Below are positions 5,930-6,366 of a stretch of DNA of 6,366 nucleotides, piece after piece. Made by a program: the position numbers and the translations under genes. The stretch is taken from contig JALXAI010000237.1 of the NCBI GenBank assembly GCA_026992215.1, positions 1-6,366 of the forward strand, written 5' to 3'. The notes beneath the pieces were generated by a model that saw only the letters and a program-made list of their open reading frames with translations, was not told the origin of the DNA and did not search any database. The stretch comes from Desulfobacterales bacterium. GTDB taxonomy: Bacteria > Desulfobacterota > Syntrophobacteria > B119-G9. The first letter of the stretch is position 1; every line of letters begins with the position of its first letter.

Positions 5930-6366
5930 ATGAATTTGGCCCAGGTTCTAGCTCGGTCTGCAGCCCGAAATCCAGCTAAAGTTGCCATCAACTTCGAGGG
6001 CGTTTCGTACACGTATTCCCAGATAGATGAAGAAATAAGAAAATGCGCTGTGTTTTTGAAAAACGTTGGAGTGAAAAAGGGGGACCGGGTAGCGATACAG
6101 CTTCCCAAGTGCATGGAGTTCGTTTTCCTGCACCTTGCGACGCAATCAATAGGTGCGATAACCTTGCCACTCAACGTGGGATATCCCGCCCCGGAGATAG
6201 AATATTTTTTAAAGGATTCTGAAAGCTCGCTTTTTGTTTCTTACTCCAGCGGGTATGAAGCAATCAAAGAGGTGCTGTCATCGATCAAAAAAATCAGGGT
6301 TGTTCTGGTTGACTCGGATAGCCCGGGTAACATGGGTTCCTTAAAAGAAGAACTGGAGAAAGTACC
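5930..6366 (+). CDS. AMP-forming acyl-CoA synthetase (ANL superfamily), N-terminal part
   Basis: The frame is open for 145 codons and leaves the window on the right; the full enzyme would be about 500 residues. The visible region matches the start of AMP-binding (PF00501) enzymes: MNLAQVLARSAARNPAKVAI (1-20), YTYSQIDEEIRKCAVFLKNVG (28-48), VKKGDRVAIQLPKCMEFV (48-65), and the hallmark GAITLPLNVGYPAPEIEYFL (75-94), then a strand IRVVLVD (122-128). The P-loop (TSGTTG-type), adenylate-binding motifs and catalytic lysine lie beyond the edge. The enzyme converts a carboxylic acid plus ATP and CoA to acyl-CoA, AMP and pyrophosphate in the cytoplasm. The 'LPLN..Y...EIEYFL' spelling is reminiscent of malonyl-CoA synthetase (MatB) and related enzymes, but many acyl-CoA ligases share it. 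Being 30 bases after dctM, it probably activates the imported acid. Confidence 0.88.
   Translation, partial: MNLAQVLARSAARNPAKVAINFEGVSYTYSQIDEEIRKCAVFLKNVGVKKGDRVAIQLPKCMEFVFLHLATQSIGAITLPLNVGYPAPEIEYFLKDSESSLFVSYSSGYEAIKEVLSSIKKIRVVLVDSDSPGNMGSLKEELEKV

Noticed and set aside
1..6366. CRISPR arrays, tRNA or rRNA genes, insertion sequences
   Set aside because: I saw no regularly spaced repeats, cloverleaf-like segments, transposase-like proteins or terminal inverted repeats.

Overview
The window looks like a stretch of a moderate-GC, Gram-negative bacterial chromosome. A periplasmic binding protein with a Sec signal peptide, a three-component TRAP transporter and an O-antigen ligase/polymerase-type membrane protein all point to an outer-membrane organism. 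The mix would fit an anaerobic deltaproteobacterial (Desulfobacterota-like) genome, but this is only an impression from gene content and codon use, and the window has no phylogenetic marker.

Left part (1-1967, minus strand): two surface-polysaccharide genes read leftward. The upstream one (555-1967) encodes a multi-pass O-antigen ligase / Wzy-like protein. The downstream one begins at 586, overlaps the ligase gene by 32 bases and leaves the window at base 1. It is the N-terminal 195 residues of a GT4 glycosyltransferase. They look like the end of a larger exopolysaccharide or LPS cluster.

Middle (1968-2220): a 253-base divergent intergenic region. It holds a short minus-strand open frame (2009-2182) that may be a gene remnant. 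It also holds an AT-rich promoter-like stretch with a perfect 10-base palindrome, TTGTATACAA (2195-2204), just before the regulator gene.

Right part (2221-6366, plus strand): a compact catabolic/uptake operon. In order it encodes a GntR-family FCD-type regulator, a TRAP solute-binding protein (DctP), the small permease (DctQ), the large permease (DctM), and the N-terminal 145 residues of an AMP-forming acyl-CoA synthetase that leaves the window. Spacings within the transporter part are 10, 5 and 30 bases. The simplest reading is that a carboxylate is bound in the periplasm by DctP and imported by DctQM using an ion gradient. The CoA ligase would then activate it as a thioester, and the GntR protein would sense the substrate or a derivative. 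The substrate cannot be read from the sequence. Malonate or another short organic acid is one possibility because the ligase N-terminus resembles MatB-type enzymes.

The gene content is mostly familiar. The less expected items are a second exact copy of the putative operator inside dctM, the possible gene remnant at the module boundary, and the pairing of an unassigned TRAP system with a CoA ligase.
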